A stretch of 64,000 nt of DNA from a bacterium (GTDB lineage: Bacteria > Planctomycetota > Planctomycetia > Pirellulales > Pirellulaceae): the NCBI GenBank assembly GCA_016124445.1, contig WGNR01000020.1, forward strand, positions 124,001 through 188,000. The letters run 5' to 3'. The notes below the pieces were generated by a model, which worked only from the letters and a program-made list of their open reading frames with translations, did no database searches and was not told the DNA's origin. The translations under genes were made by a program, and so were the position numbers. Shown here one piece after another: positions 27,405-36,174 of the stretch. Each line of letters opens with the position of its first letter. Within the stretch, counting starts at the first letter, position 1.

Positions 27405-27830
27405 CTACCAGGCGTAGACGCTGGAACTGCCACCGGCTGCAGCACCGGAGATGTTGAAGGTCGGGCCAAAGAAACCACTGCTAACCTGACCTCCAACGGC
27501 CCACGAGAGATTCTCACCCCCCAGGCCATTCTTGTTGGTTGCGGTACCATAGTAGCTATTGTTGCCACCAGCGGACTCAACGTTGTTAACGTGAGTGTAG
27601 CTACTTCCCGAAACCTTGAAGTACGTGCTCGATTGGACGTAATTGTTTGGATGGTAGGAGGTACCGCGGACATTCTTGCCTTCGGTATCGCTCATCGCTT
27701 GCAGGCCGCCCAGCCCCATTGCGGCCAACGCGGACTGATCAACACTACCATTAGGTTCGGCTGCGCGAGCTTCTGTCGAAAACATGAAAACAGCAAGTGC
27801 GGCGACCAGCAGAAAACTTGTGCGTAACAT
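27405..27830 (-). CDS. Small secreted Gly/Ser/Asn-rich protein, candidate amyloid subunit or C39 substrate
   Basis: The 141-residue protein has a signal peptide (TSFLLVAALAVFMFSTEARAA). A short helix-prone segment then holds a double-glycine-like stretch (MGLGGLQAMSDTEGKNVRG). The mature part of about 75 residues is rich in Gly, Ser, Asn and Tyr and poor in charge (YVQSSTYFKVSGSSYTHVNN, GGNNSYYGTATNKNGLGGEN, SGFFGPTFNISGAAAGG). This is the composition of secreted fibre- or amyloid-forming proteins. The MSDxEGxxVRG segment resembles leader sequences seen in small exported proteins of planctomycetes. Whether the C39 peptidase encoded convergently cuts it is a hypothesis. ATG at 27,830 has an AGAGAT leader; a terminator lies beyond the stop. 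Confidence 0.75.
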   Translation of the reverse strand: MLRTSFLLVAALAVFMFSTEARAAEPNGSVDQSALAAMGLGGLQAMSDTEGKNVRGTSYHPNNYVQSSTYFKVSGSSYTHVNNVESAGGNNSYYGTATNKNGLGGENLSWAVGGQVSSGFFGPTFNISGAAAGGSSSVYAW

Positions 27831-28497
27831 TTGAATCTCTCCGAGATGTTAACGTAGTTGTACGCAAGATCAACATCGAAGTTGCGTAATCGAGATATGA
27901 AGTGGCCACTTCGCCTTCGATTTTATCAATCGCTGAAATTGGCAATATCAGGTGAATCACGAACTTGGATTGGATTTTGGCGCTAAGAATCGGTAGCAAA
28001 ATCTGCTACGGACGTATCGTCGATCCACTGATTTTTGGCGAGAGTCGCCGAATCGAGAGCTGCCAGATCAGGGCAGGTTTTTTCAATACGGTTTTCGTCT
28101 GCGAGAGTAACAGATCCTAGATGGTAGTCGAGCAAAGTACCAAGAGGTCCAAGCCACTCGGTTCGTCGGTCCAGTCCGACGAAGAGAGGGGGCATCATTC
28201 ATGCAATCGCTATCGAAACGAGGTTTTGAAACCGGCTCTACTTGTGTCGCGCCATATCGAAGTGGTAACACTCATGCGTTGGTGACCAGCGTTTTGCACG
28301 ACTCCTGCGAAAGGGAAGATGTAGAGCAACTTCTCGAAGACACCAAATTCTATGAGGGACAAAAGGCGATAATAGACGATTGAATTGCTCCTCTGTGGCG
28401 TGGAAACCGGTGCACCAGCCGATTTGTAGATAGAGTCTGTCGAGAGCCGCCGCTCAGGCGAAATACTCGGATGGACACCGCGAACGAAGTCATACGT
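27831..28497. other. Gene-poor region
   Basis: About 670 bases upstream of the small secreted protein gene. A 60-codon frame at 28,201-28,383 (plus) and a 71-codon frame at 27,983-28,198 (minus) look weakly protein-like but have no recognisable family or clear ribosome binding site. The region probably includes the promoter of the gene starting at 27,830. Confidence 0.35.
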
Positions 28498-29203
28498 TTA
28501 TTGATTGGCACACGTCGGCGAAGCATCGTCCATCAATTCAAACTGCGACTCATGTTCGATAACCCATTGAACGGCATGTCGAACGAGTTCGAGGCCGGAA
28601 TGTAGTCCGAGTTTCTTTTTTATACGTTCTCGGTAGGTATCGATCGTACTTCCACTCAAATGTAGTCGACAAGCGATGAGCCGGGTACTCAATCCTTGTC
28701 CTAAGAGTTCGAAGATCTCAAGTTCTCTGTCGGTCAGATGTTCCGTCAGCGAATACTCGTTACTGCACCGACGGACAGAGGTACCAAGTATTCGTTGCGT
28801 GACTTCCGCACTAGCGTATATTTGCCCCCGAACAATCATTCGCAGCGCAGTAAGGATGTTGTTGCTTGCCTCGCGCTTATTGATAAAACCAATCGCTCCT
28901 GCCCGCAGAACTCTCTCGGCGTAAATCATTTCACTTTGGGTCGACAGCACCAATAACTTGATCGATTGATGAATGCCTTTTGCTTGCCGAATTAGTTCGA
29001 GACCGTGTCCGTCAGCAAAACTCAACTCCAAGATCACTTACTTCCGGTCGCACTTTACGTATGATCGCGACGGCTTGGCTGATCCCGTTTGCTTCACCAC
29101 AAATCGATAAATCCGCCTGTTGACTTAGATGCGACTTTAGCCCATCGCGAAAGAGTGGTTGGTCATCAACAATCAAGATCCGCTGAACGTTTGGTGCAGT
29201 CAT
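28498..29203 (-). pseudogene. Frameshifted LuxR/NarL-type response regulator
   Basis: Two overlapping frames together make one regulator. From the ATG at 29,203 the receiver starts normally (QRILIVDDQPLFRDGLKSHLS) and runs to IRKVRPEV. One extra A near 29,038-29,041 (GAAGTAAGTGATC instead of GAAGTAGTGATC) shifts the frame into a quick stop. The other frame continues VILELSFADGHGLELI, a Lys loop GFINKREASNN and a GerE domain LTDRELEIFELLGQGLSTRLIACRLHLSGSTIDTYRERIKKKLGL to 28,498. The phospho-acceptor position is Glu (VILEL) instead of Asp. It is either a pseudogene or a sequencing error. No kinase gene is adjacent. Confidence 0.8.
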
Positions 29204-29564
29204 TGAAGTTCTTTTCAACTCCATGGAGCAACGGCTATTCGCCCCCCCAAATAATCCGTACTAACACGTAGTTTTGCTGCCCTGCACGTTTGGGGGGGTG
29301 TTATATCATTCCCAATTCAACGCAGTTTCGCAATGGGCAACAAGAACGGAAGGGAGATTTAGTAAGTTTTAATGGGAAAGGAAAAATGAACACGAATGAA
29401 TGCTATAGGTATTTGAGGAAGACTTCCTGACGGTTGTCGAGCGAAGTGAGGTATCCCAGACTTGATGGGCGCCCGTTCCCGTTAGAGTTGTGGTTCGCTT
29501 CAAAGCGGGCGGGGATAAATAGTCTACTCGACGTATTGCATTACTGAGTGCAAGTGACGAAAGG
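29204..29564. other. Gene-poor region between two broken signalling genes
   Basis: About 360 bases with no gene supported. It contains a G-run (GGGGGGG near 29,290) and AT-rich stretches. In a related intact locus a histidine kinase gene lies between CheB-CheR and the regulator, so this may be the scar of a deleted kinase, but no kinase residues could be recognised. Confidence 0.35.
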
Positions 29565-29789
29565 TCATTCGCCGAAATTTCTGGCGGCGAACGTGTTTGG
29601 TTTGTCGCCGGAAAAATCATGACCGGTATACTTCACGATCAGCGAAATGATTTCTTCAAGATGACATTCCGGGATATTCGCTTCATTGATGGCTTCCGGA
29701 CGATCGCGGCTCTCAACTTCTCGGCCCAACTTTTCCAGAAGATCTGTGATTTGCTCCGGCGTTCGTCTACTACATCGAATCAAAAGCAC
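29565..29789 (-). pseudogene. Fragment of a CheB-CheR fusion protein
   Basis: The 74-codon frame reads TPEQITDLLEKLGREVESRD, a variable linker, then LEEIISLIVKYTGHDFSGDKPNT before running into unrelated sequence and a stop. This corresponds to the junction of CheB and CheR domains in the intact fusion at 17,803, where SPSQMPSQLIAYTNGP is followed by LSQVFLQLKRRTKEDFSSYKPST. Only about 60 residues are left; both catalytic domains are gone. It lies upstream of, and in the same direction as, the frameshifted response regulator, in the same order as the intact operon. Confidence 0.65.
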
Positions 29790-29901
29790 CTGTCCAACTA
29801 TCGCGCAGCATGTTTGTCCGCTCGATGGTTGGACAGTTCTTCGTTGGGGACTGAAAGTTTACTTTTCCATGGGTTTTGCTGGCTCGGGCTGAGTAGGCTT
29901 C

Positions 29902-30042
29902 TCAGGATTTGTATTGCTTGTCGTCGCTTGCGGCGACTTGGCTGTTGGACTCTCCTTGCAGCAACTTCTCGATCAACGTCGATGCCGATTCTTTGTGTCC
30001 TAAGGCACGCAAGAATTGTTTTTGTCTCGGAGTAGGGGGCAT
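29902..30042 (-). CDS. Possible small protein, unknown function
   Basis: A 46-residue frame starts at an ATG at 30,042 with an AGGA seven bases upstream. It reads TPRQKQFLRALGHKESASTLIEKLLQGESNS, which recalls the TxxQxxxLxxLG start of small helical domains. The same frame is open upstream to 30,108. The residue composition is protein-like, but no family is recognised and the neighbourhood is decayed. Confidence 0.35.
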   Translation of the reverse strand: MPPTPRQKQFLRALGHKESASTLIEKLLQGESNSQVAASDDKQYKS

Positions 30043-30118
30043 TGGTGATCCTACGAAGAAGAAATAACGACGCTCGTAAGGCATCGACATGCGACGGCCC
30101 ATGAACAACGAATGGCAA

Positions 30119-30683
30119 CTTGACTCTGAACGCGATTGAATGCCATCTCGTGTAGCAAAGTGTAGTTAATCGCCCAAATTCGACGTGAATCCGTGGTAAT
30201 TCACCTCCATTAGAAATCGTTCGACTAACCGTATAAAAGGCTGTTTTTCTCAGGTGTTCCGTCCAAAGTTACCGCTGGAATTCTACTTGTCATCGGCCAT
30301 GATGTTGGGCCTCTTGGGCGAGGCTGCCGTGGCGATAAGCGGCGAAGTCTAACCCATCAGTAGGGCCAGCAGCAGAAGCAATGGCAGACGACATCGGGAA
30401 AAAGGAAAGGAACAAATGTTGGAATAATTAATACAAAGTAGGTGCATGGCGAAGCATACAAAGTCAGGGGCCGCATGAGCGAGCGACCCATGAGTAAAAT
30501 CACGCAGTGCCTTCTGATCCGCCGTAAAACGAACGTCAATTCTAACGCGGCCGCTCGGGTGGGTAGGGTCAGCATGACCTTTCGAAACGAAAAAAGCGAC
30601 GAGCACGATTCTTTCGCGCTTGCCGCGTCCAATATTCACGATTCAGAAATCGTTGGGTAGTGGTTTTGTTTCAATGTGCTCGG
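30119..30683. other. Gene-poor region before the ArsR-type regulator
   Basis: About 560 bases with frames on both strands but none with a recognisable family or ribosome binding site. A 96-codon minus-strand frame ends in a hydrophobic run yet has no plausible protein character. I see no RNA gene or repeat. Confidence 0.35.
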
Positions 30684-31013
30684 TCAGCGTTGGAGGCAAA
30701 CCAGATCGACTTTACAGCAGCCTAAGTCGATGCACCTTTTGCCGTCTCCGTCGTTTGTCTTTCGTGATGCCAACACCTCGGGATGCAGCGAGTAGATCAT
30801 AAAGCGGCCTTTTTTTTCCGCTTGAACGACCTCCGCATTCCGAAGGACTCCCAAATGGTGAGAGACTTTAACAATGTCCTCTGACAAAAACTCAGCGAGC
30901 TCGCTGACATTGATCGGACCACGAAACAAACAATCGACAATTCTCAGTCGATCGGGATCGGCTAATGTACGGAGTCTTGCCGCACACAGCTCAAACTCGT
31001 TTTTCGTATTCAT
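30684..31013 (-). CDS. ArsR-family winged-helix transcription regulator
   Basis: The 109-residue protein is a compact ArsR/SmtB-type repressor. It has helices with LCAARLRTLADPDRLRIVDCLFRGP, the recognition helix region NVSELAEFLSEDIVKVSHHLGVLRNAEVV and a beta wing AEKKGRFMIYSLHPEVL. A cysteine-bearing tail CIDLGCCKVDLVC follows the wing and could bind a metal or sense redox. I chose the ATG at 31,013; the frame continues to 31,052. It is divergent from the DUF2254 gene at 31,332, which it may control. Confidence 0.88.
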   Translation of the reverse strand: MNTKNEFELCAARLRTLADPDRLRIVDCLFRGPINVSELAEFLSEDIVKVSHHLGVLRNAEVVQAEKKGRFMIYSLHPEVLASRKTNDGDGKRCIDLGCCKVDLVCLQR

Positions 31014-31331
31014 TACCCTTTCTGCGTTTGCCCCAGGGGTTACCCCCTTCAAATCGTCTTCCCCATTAATGCAATGGGTATTCGCAGATTCTAGGTATTT
31101 ATCCGAAGTTCGACTAGGTGTTCCTCGGCAAGCACCCTGTGGGCATCGGGTTGTCGCAGGTCGAACTGCAATCAGGCAATGTGTCGCGTTCGTATTGGGC
31201 GCGGTGTCAGACTTACGAGACGGAAGAATCGAACATTACTTCTCGGCTCGAAGTTTGCAGTGGTATGTTCGAAACTTTCCAATCGTGCAGCAAGACCAGC
31301 CAACTTTGATCGATCAAGCAAAGCCGCATTC
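31014..31331. other. Divergent promoter region between ArsR regulator and DUF2254 gene
   Basis: About 318 bases between divergent starts. The plus-strand frame is open through most of it but lacks protein character. Promoters for both genes, and any ArsR operator, should lie here; I could not identify a clear operator palindrome. Confidence 0.4.
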
Positions 31332-32762
31332 ATGAATTACACTCCAGCGAAGCTTTTGAATCTTTGGATTCGTATGCGACATAGTCTTTGGCTTGTGCCG
31401 GTTCTTTGCACCTTAGGTGGCGCCGCGGTGGCTTTTGTCATGCTGCTGATCGACGGATCGATCATGCAAACAGAGAACAAACCATTCTGGCTAGAGACAA
31501 CACCTCAAGGTGCCCAAACGGTTTTGTCGACCATTGCCGGCGGTATGATCACCGTGGCAGGCGTTGTGCTTTCGATGGAAATGGTGACACTTTCGATTAC
31601 CTCTTCGCAATTTGGTTCTCGTGTACTGCGCAGCCGGATCGACGATCGGACAACGCATTGGACGATTGGCATGTTTCTCGGCTCAGGCGTCTATAGTCTG
31701 GTGGTTCTGAACATGACGCGCGAGACAGACAACGGCCATCAGTTTGTGCCGCACCTGTCGGTGATCGGTTCCATTCTGTTTGCCCTGACAAGCCTGATCG
31801 TCTTGCTGTACTTCGTGCATCACGTTGCCGTGATTGCCCAGGCACCTGAGATTGTTTCGAGCCTGGCCAGTGATCTACGTAATTCGATGGATCGTTTGTT
31901 TCCTCGTCGGATCGGCGATCCTCCGGCAGACGAAGAGAGCCGCGAGCGTGATCTTACGGACCAAGAGAAAGAAACAATCAAACAAGGTCTCGTCATTCGT
32001 TCCAAGTCGGAAGGGTACATCCAGGAAATCGAAGGAAGCGAACTGATGTATCTGGCGGAAAAGCATGACTTGGTCATCCAGCTTCTCAAACGCCCCGGCG
32101 ACTTTGTTTCTGATGGAGAAGCCATTGCCCGCGTCGCCTTCTGCGACAAAGCCGATCAACAGCAACTTTCCGCAGCGATCAACGGATCGTTCTTGGTCGG
32201 AAGCAATCGCACGCCCTGGCAAGACGTCAATTGCGCCGTGCACGAACTTTCACAAATGGGAGTTCGCGCGCTCAGCCCAGGGATCAACGATCCTTACACG
32301 GCAGTCAACTGTATCGATCGGCTTTCCGCGGCGCTGGCTCAACTCGCTCAGCGGCAAATGCCCAGCGCCAATCGTTTTGACTCGCAAGGCAACTTACGAA
32401 TGATCGTCGATCGGACGACTTTTTCCAGCGTAATGCATGCCGCTTTCGATCAAATCCGCAGCAACTCGGTTAGCAGCACGGCCGTTTCGCAGCGGTTGAT
32501 GGAGGGCTATCTGCGAATCGCCGATGCGATCACCGATTCCGAGCAGGGCGAGGACTTGATGCATCAGGCTCGTCTAACCATCGAAGGGCTCCTCGCCCAG
32601 CCGCATCACCCGGCCGATCTGCAAATCATTCAGGACCAGTACGAGCACCTGAAGGAGCAACTTGAGCAATGGCTCGGTAAGCCATCTCAGGCCGAGGCCA
32701 ATGAAGATTCTGACGAGAACGAAGACAAAGAAGGGGAGGCAAGCGGCGAAGTGATCGGTTAG
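31332..32762 (+). CDS. DUF2254 integral membrane protein
   Basis: The 476-residue protein has four membrane segments in the first 180 residues (LWLVPVLCTLGGAAVAFVMLLID, VLSTIAGGMITVAGVVLSMEMV, WTIGMFLGSGVYSLVVLNM, VIGSILFALTSLIVLLYFVHHVA). A conserved QFGSRVLRS loop lies between. A large cytoplasmic domain contains SEGYIQEIEGSELMYLAEKHD, GDFVSDGEAIARV and ALSPGINDPYTAVNCIDRLS, all typical of DUF2254. The C-terminus is strongly acidic. The family's function is unknown; a channel or transporter role has been guessed. Start ATG at 31,332 lies directly at the predicted N-terminus. It precedes the ABC genes but with a 108-base gap. Confidence 0.9.
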   Translation: MNYTPAKLLNLWIRMRHSLWLVPVLCTLGGAAVAFVMLLIDGSIMQTENKPFWLETTPQGAQTVLSTIAGGMITVAGVVLSMEMVTLSITSSQFGSRVLRSRIDDRTTHWTIGMFLGSGVYSLVVLNMTRETDNGHQFVPHLSVIGSILFALTSLIVLLYFVHHVAVIAQAPEIVSSLASDLRNSMDRLFPRRIGDPPADEESRERDLTDQEKETIKQGLVIRSKSEGYIQEIEGSELMYLAEKHDLVIQLLKRPGDFVSDGEAIARVAFCDKADQQQLSAAINGSFLVGSNRTPWQDVNCAVHELSQMGVRALSPGINDPYTAVNCIDRLSAALAQLAQRQMPSANRFDSQGNLRMIVDRTTFSSVMHAAFDQIRSNSVSSTAVSQRLMEGYLRIADAITDSEQGEDLMHQARLTIEGLLAQPHHPADLQIIQDQYEHLKEQLEQWLGKPSQAEANEDSDENEDKEGEASGEVIG

Positions 32763-32870
32763 GCTGCACGTTCCGCGAAATGGCCGAAATCAATTTTTTG
32801 ACCGTTCGCGATCCCATTTTCGCTAGTACCATAGGGGCGGAAAAGAGTTCAGCCAAATGGAAACCAAGCA

Positions 32871-33632
32871 ATGATCCAGCTTCGCGATATCTGTAAGTCC
32901 TGGGATGGCGGCAAGACATTCGCCGTAAAGAACGTCTCGCTCGAAGTGGGCGAGGGAAAAGTCTTGGCACTGCTGGGTGGCAGTGGCAGCGGCAAAAGCA
33001 CGACCGTCAAGATGATCAACCGTCTGATCGAGCCCACCTCGGGCAGCATTCTGATCGGCGGCGAAGATATAACTCACCAAGACCCGGTCCTGCTGCGACG
33101 AAGGATTGGCTATGTCTTTCAAAGCATTGGTCTGCTTCCCCACATGACCGTGGCTGACAACGTTACGTTGCTATTGAAGCTGGAAGGCGTTCCGGCCGAG
33201 CAAAGAAAAGAGCGTGCTACCGAACTTCTCAACATGGTTGACCTGCCGGCCGAAACGTTTGCCCAGCGATTGCCGAGTGAACTTTCCGGTGGCCAACGAC
33301 AGCGGGTCGGCTTTGCCCGGGCCTTGGCCGCCGAGCCGAAGGTAATGCTGCTGGACGAACCATTTGGTGCGCTCGATCCCGTGACTCGCGATACGTTGCA
33401 GATCGAGTTTCAGCGCATACAAAAGTCGTTGGGATTGACGGCGGTGATCGTCACGCATGACATGGCTGAAGCGTTGCTACTGGCAGACATGATTGCCGTT
33501 ATGCATCTGGGCAAAGTTTTGCGAATCGGCACGCCTCGCGAACTTCTGCAAGACCCCGGCGATGACTACGTCGCCAAGCTATTAGAAACACCTCGCCGTC
33601 ACGGCGAACTGGTGCAAGAGCTTAGCAGCTAG
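32871..33632 (+). CDS. ABC transporter ATPase, OpuBA/OpuCA-like (quaternary amine or ergothioneine import)
   Basis: The 253-residue ATPase has Walker A LGGSGSGKST (residues about 36-45), a Q-loop (GYVFQSIGLLPHM), the signature LSGGQRQRVGFARALA, Walker B VMLLDEPFGALD and switch His in VIVTHDMAE. The sequence is closest in style to ATPases of osmoprotectant importers of the OpuB/OpuC/ProV type, but lacks the C-terminal CBS domains of ProV/OpuA. It energises import through the fused permease encoded 48 bases downstream. Confidence 0.9.
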   Translation: MIQLRDICKSWDGGKTFAVKNVSLEVGEGKVLALLGGSGSGKSTTVKMINRLIEPTSGSILIGGEDITHQDPVLLRRRIGYVFQSIGLLPHMTVADNVTLLLKLEGVPAEQRKERATELLNMVDLPAETFAQRLPSELSGGQRQRVGFARALAAEPKVMLLDEPFGALDPVTRDTLQIEFQRIQKSLGLTAVIVTHDMAEALLLADMIAVMHLGKVLRIGTPRELLQDPGDDYVAKLLETPRRHGELVQELSS

Positions 33633-33680
33633 TCGCACTTCTGCTTACACTTACCCCACACAACGTTTGAGATATACGTC

Positions 33681-35240
33681 ATGTTCGACGCTGACTTCTG
33701 GTCTCGCTTACCGTATCAACTGAGTCTTCTGCCGGACCGCTTGGGTGGGCATGTGTTCCTGGCGTTCACTGCGCTGCTGGCCGGCGTGCTGGTCAGTATT
33801 CCGTTAGGGATCTTCTGCTCCCGCCGACCCCAGTTCGAGCGAGTCGCGGTGACGGTTGCCAACATCATTCAGACCATCCCCGGCATGGCCTTACTGGCGA
33901 TCATGGTATTCGCCCTTCATCGAACAGGGATCATGCCGGCCTGGATCGCGTTGGTGCTTTACAGCATCTTGCCGATCCTGCGAAATACGATCGCCGGGAT
34001 GAAGTCGGTCGATGCCGGCTGTTTGGAAGCAGCCGATGGAATTGGTTTGAACGCCTGGCAGCGGCTGCGAATTGTCGAGTTGCCTTTGGCCGCGCCAACC
34101 ATTCTGGCAGGCGTTCGTACGGCATCGGCTTGGGTCGTTGGAGCTGCGACATTGGCTTACCCGGTCGGAGCAACCAGCCTGGGCGACTACATCTTCGCCG
34201 GTTTGCAAACGAGTAACCCAGTCGCGCTGATGGTTGGCTGTGTCTTCTCGGCGGCCTTAGCGTTGATCCTTGATATGCTTCTAGGCGGGCTCGAAAAAGC
34301 TTCGCAGAAACGAAGCAAGGCCTGGGCATTTGGTTCGATCGGTGGGCTGCTTCTCGTGGCAATCAGTCCGATGTTGCTGAAGGTTATTGATCAAGAGCAA
34401 GAATTCGCGCCGACCGGAGAGCCAATCGCGTCGAACCAGTTCGTCCAGGAAAAGCCGTACGTCATCGGCGGCAAGCCATTCACGGAACAGTACATTCTGA
34501 TCGACCATCTGGAAAACGTTTTGCATGACGAAAACCGTACGACGGAAACGAAGCCTGGTCTCGGGTCGAACGTCGTGCTCGAATCACTCAAACAAGGCGA
34601 CATCGATTGCTACGTCGACTACAGTGGTACGCTGTGGGCGAACGAGATGAAGCGAAGTGGCAACGTTCCACCAGCCGAAATGATGATCGACATCGCGACC
34701 CATTTGAAAGAAAGCGGTGTTGTTACACTCGGCCCTCTTGGGTTCCGTAACGACTATGTCTTCGCCATGCGAAAAGAGCAGGCCGACGAGCTAGATATCG
34801 AGTCGATCGAGGATCTCGTTTCGCACGCGAAAGATCTGACGGCGGCGTGTGAAATCGAATTCTGGTCACGTCCGGAATGGAAAAACGTTCAAAGCAAGTA
34901 CGGGCTTCAGTTCGACGAGACCAAGTCGATGGATGCCGCGTTGATGTATGGAGCACTCAGCCGAGGCGACGCCGACGTGATTGTTGCCTATCGGACCGAT
35001 GGCCGACTCGATTCCGGTGAGTTCGTCGAACTGGAAGACCCACGCTTCGCTTTACCTCCCTACGACGCCGTGCTGCTGATCTCCGAGCGGCTTGCAAAAG
35101 ATCGCGTGGCAAGTGAAAAACTGCGAAAGATGATCAACACGATCTCGACGCGGCAAATGCGAAAGGCCAACGGCATGGTCGACCTGCACGAGAAGCCGAT
35201 CAAGGAAGCAGCCGCGACGTTGAATCCGCCGGCGCCATAA
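33681..35240 (+). CDS. Fused permease and substrate-binding protein, OpuB/EgtU-like ABC importer
   Basis: The 519-residue protein has an N-terminal permease domain of about 230 residues with five or six membrane segments and the loop SVDAGCLEAADGIGLNAWQRLRIVELPLAAPTILAGVRTA, the ATPase contact (EAA) loop. A transmembrane helix (AFGSIGGLLLVAISPMLL) leads to a substrate-binding domain of the OpuAC/OsmF type (IGGKPFTEQYILIDHLENVLHD, GDIDCYVDYSGTLW, YDAVLLISERLA). Such fusions import glycine betaine, choline, proline betaine or ergothioneine. The ligand cannot be fixed from sequence. It forms a two-gene operon with the ATPase. Confidence 0.9.
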   Translation: MFDADFWSRLPYQLSLLPDRLGGHVFLAFTALLAGVLVSIPLGIFCSRRPQFERVAVTVANIIQTIPGMALLAIMVFALHRTGIMPAWIALVLYSILPILRNTIAGMKSVDAGCLEAADGIGLNAWQRLRIVELPLAAPTILAGVRTASAWVVGAATLAYPVGATSLGDYIFAGLQTSNPVALMVGCVFSAALALILDMLLGGLEKASQKRSKAWAFGSIGGLLLVAISPMLLKVIDQEQEFAPTGEPIASNQFVQEKPYVIGGKPFTEQYILIDHLENVLHDENRTTETKPGLGSNVVLESLKQGDIDCYVDYSGTLWANEMKRSGNVPPAEMMIDIATHLKESGVVTLGPLGFRNDYVFAMRKEQADELDIESIEDLVSHAKDLTAACEIEFWSRPEWKNVQSKYGLQFDETKSMDAALMYGALSRGDADVIVAYRTDGRLDSGEFVELEDPRFALPPYDAVLLISERLAKDRVASEKLRKMINTISTRQMRKANGMVDLHEKPIKEAAATLNPPAP

Positions 35241-35253
35241 CTGCTAGGCATAA

Positions 35254-36108
35254 GTGCTCCTTCCGATCACAATGGCGGGTTTGATCCCGCATGGCCGATG
35301 CATTCCTAGCGAGTTCAATCCATTGCCGAAACCCAAAGACGTCGATTGCTACGACTATCCCCAGTACTGGGACCTTTCATTCCGTGACGAAACGCCGGTT
35401 GAGTGCGACTTCTTCGAGGCGGCCTTTCAACGCTTTGGCGACAAGCCGATACGCCGTGTGCTGGATATCGGTTGCGGCGGTGGTCGTAACGTGGTCGAGA
35501 TGGCCGGCCGCGGCTACCAGATGGTGGGTCTCGATAACAATGCCCCTTCGCTCAAGTATCTGCAGAAGCGATTAGGCCAGCGCAAGCTGAACGCGGAGAT
35601 CTTAGAAGGAGACATGCGCAGTTTTCAGCTTAAGAAGCCGATCGATGCCGCGCTTTCTACGTTCAATACGTTTCGTCACCTGATTACCGAGCAAGACGCG
35701 ATCGATCATTTGCAAAGTGTCGCCGGGGCGCTGCGTCCTGGCGGGCTGTATATCCTGGGCTTCCACATTATCCCGCTTGATGCCGATCCCGAATGCCACG
35801 AACGTTGGACTGCCACGCACGGCAAGACCAAGGTGACAACCACCTTGAAAGTGGTCGATTTCAATCGAGCTGAGCGGCAAGAGGTTTTGCGGTTCAATCT
35901 GCATGTCCGCCGCGGGGATGAGGTCTTACGCATGAAGACCGAATATCCTTACCGGCTTTACACGGCTGCCGAGTTTCGGAGCTTACTGCGCAAGGTGCCG
36001 CAGCTGAAGATCCTGGAGGTCTACGACTTCTGGTACGACATCGACGATCCGGTGCCGTTTGATCATGAAATCAGCGATGCTGTCTTCGTGCTGCAGAAGC
36101 AAGCCTAG
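35254..36108 (+). CDS. Class I SAM-dependent methyltransferase
   Basis: The 284-residue protein has the SAM-binding motif VLDIGCGGGRNVVEMAGRG, followed by MVGLDNNAPSLKYLQKRL (acidic residue binding the ribose), EGDMRSFQLKKPIDAALSTFNTFRHL and ALRPGGLYILGFHI. These place it in the class I methyltransferases, but the substrate is unknown. The GTG at 35,254 lies 13 bases after the transporter stop; an in-frame ATG at 35,272 is an equally possible start. It could be co-transcribed with the ABC genes. A terminator follows the stop. Confidence 0.88.
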   Translation: MLLPITMAGLIPHGRCIPSEFNPLPKPKDVDCYDYPQYWDLSFRDETPVECDFFEAAFQRFGDKPIRRVLDIGCGGGRNVVEMAGRGYQMVGLDNNAPSLKYLQKRLGQRKLNAEILEGDMRSFQLKKPIDAALSTFNTFRHLITEQDAIDHLQSVAGALRPGGLYILGFHIIPLDADPECHERWTATHGKTKVTTTLKVVDFNRAERQEVLRFNLHVRRGDEVLRMKTEYPYRLYTAAEFRSLLRKVPQLKILEVYDFWYDIDDPVPFDHEISDAVFVLQKQA

Positions 36109-36119
36109 AGCATGAAAAA

Positions 36120-36156
36120 AAGCCGCCATGAATCTCTTCGCGGCGGCTTCTCTTGT
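36120..36156. terminator. Bidirectional intrinsic terminator
   Basis: AAGCCGCC (36,120-36,127) pairs with GGCGGCTT (36,142-36,149). An A run lies before it and CTCTTGTTTT after it. It separates the convergent genes ending at 36,108 and 36,175. Confidence 0.8.
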
Positions 36157-36174
36157 TTTGGTTAACTTGAAAGC

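Noticed and set aside
30349..30639. 96-codon minus-strand frame with a hydrophobic end
   Set aside because: No signal-peptide arrangement, no ribosome binding site and no homology recognised.
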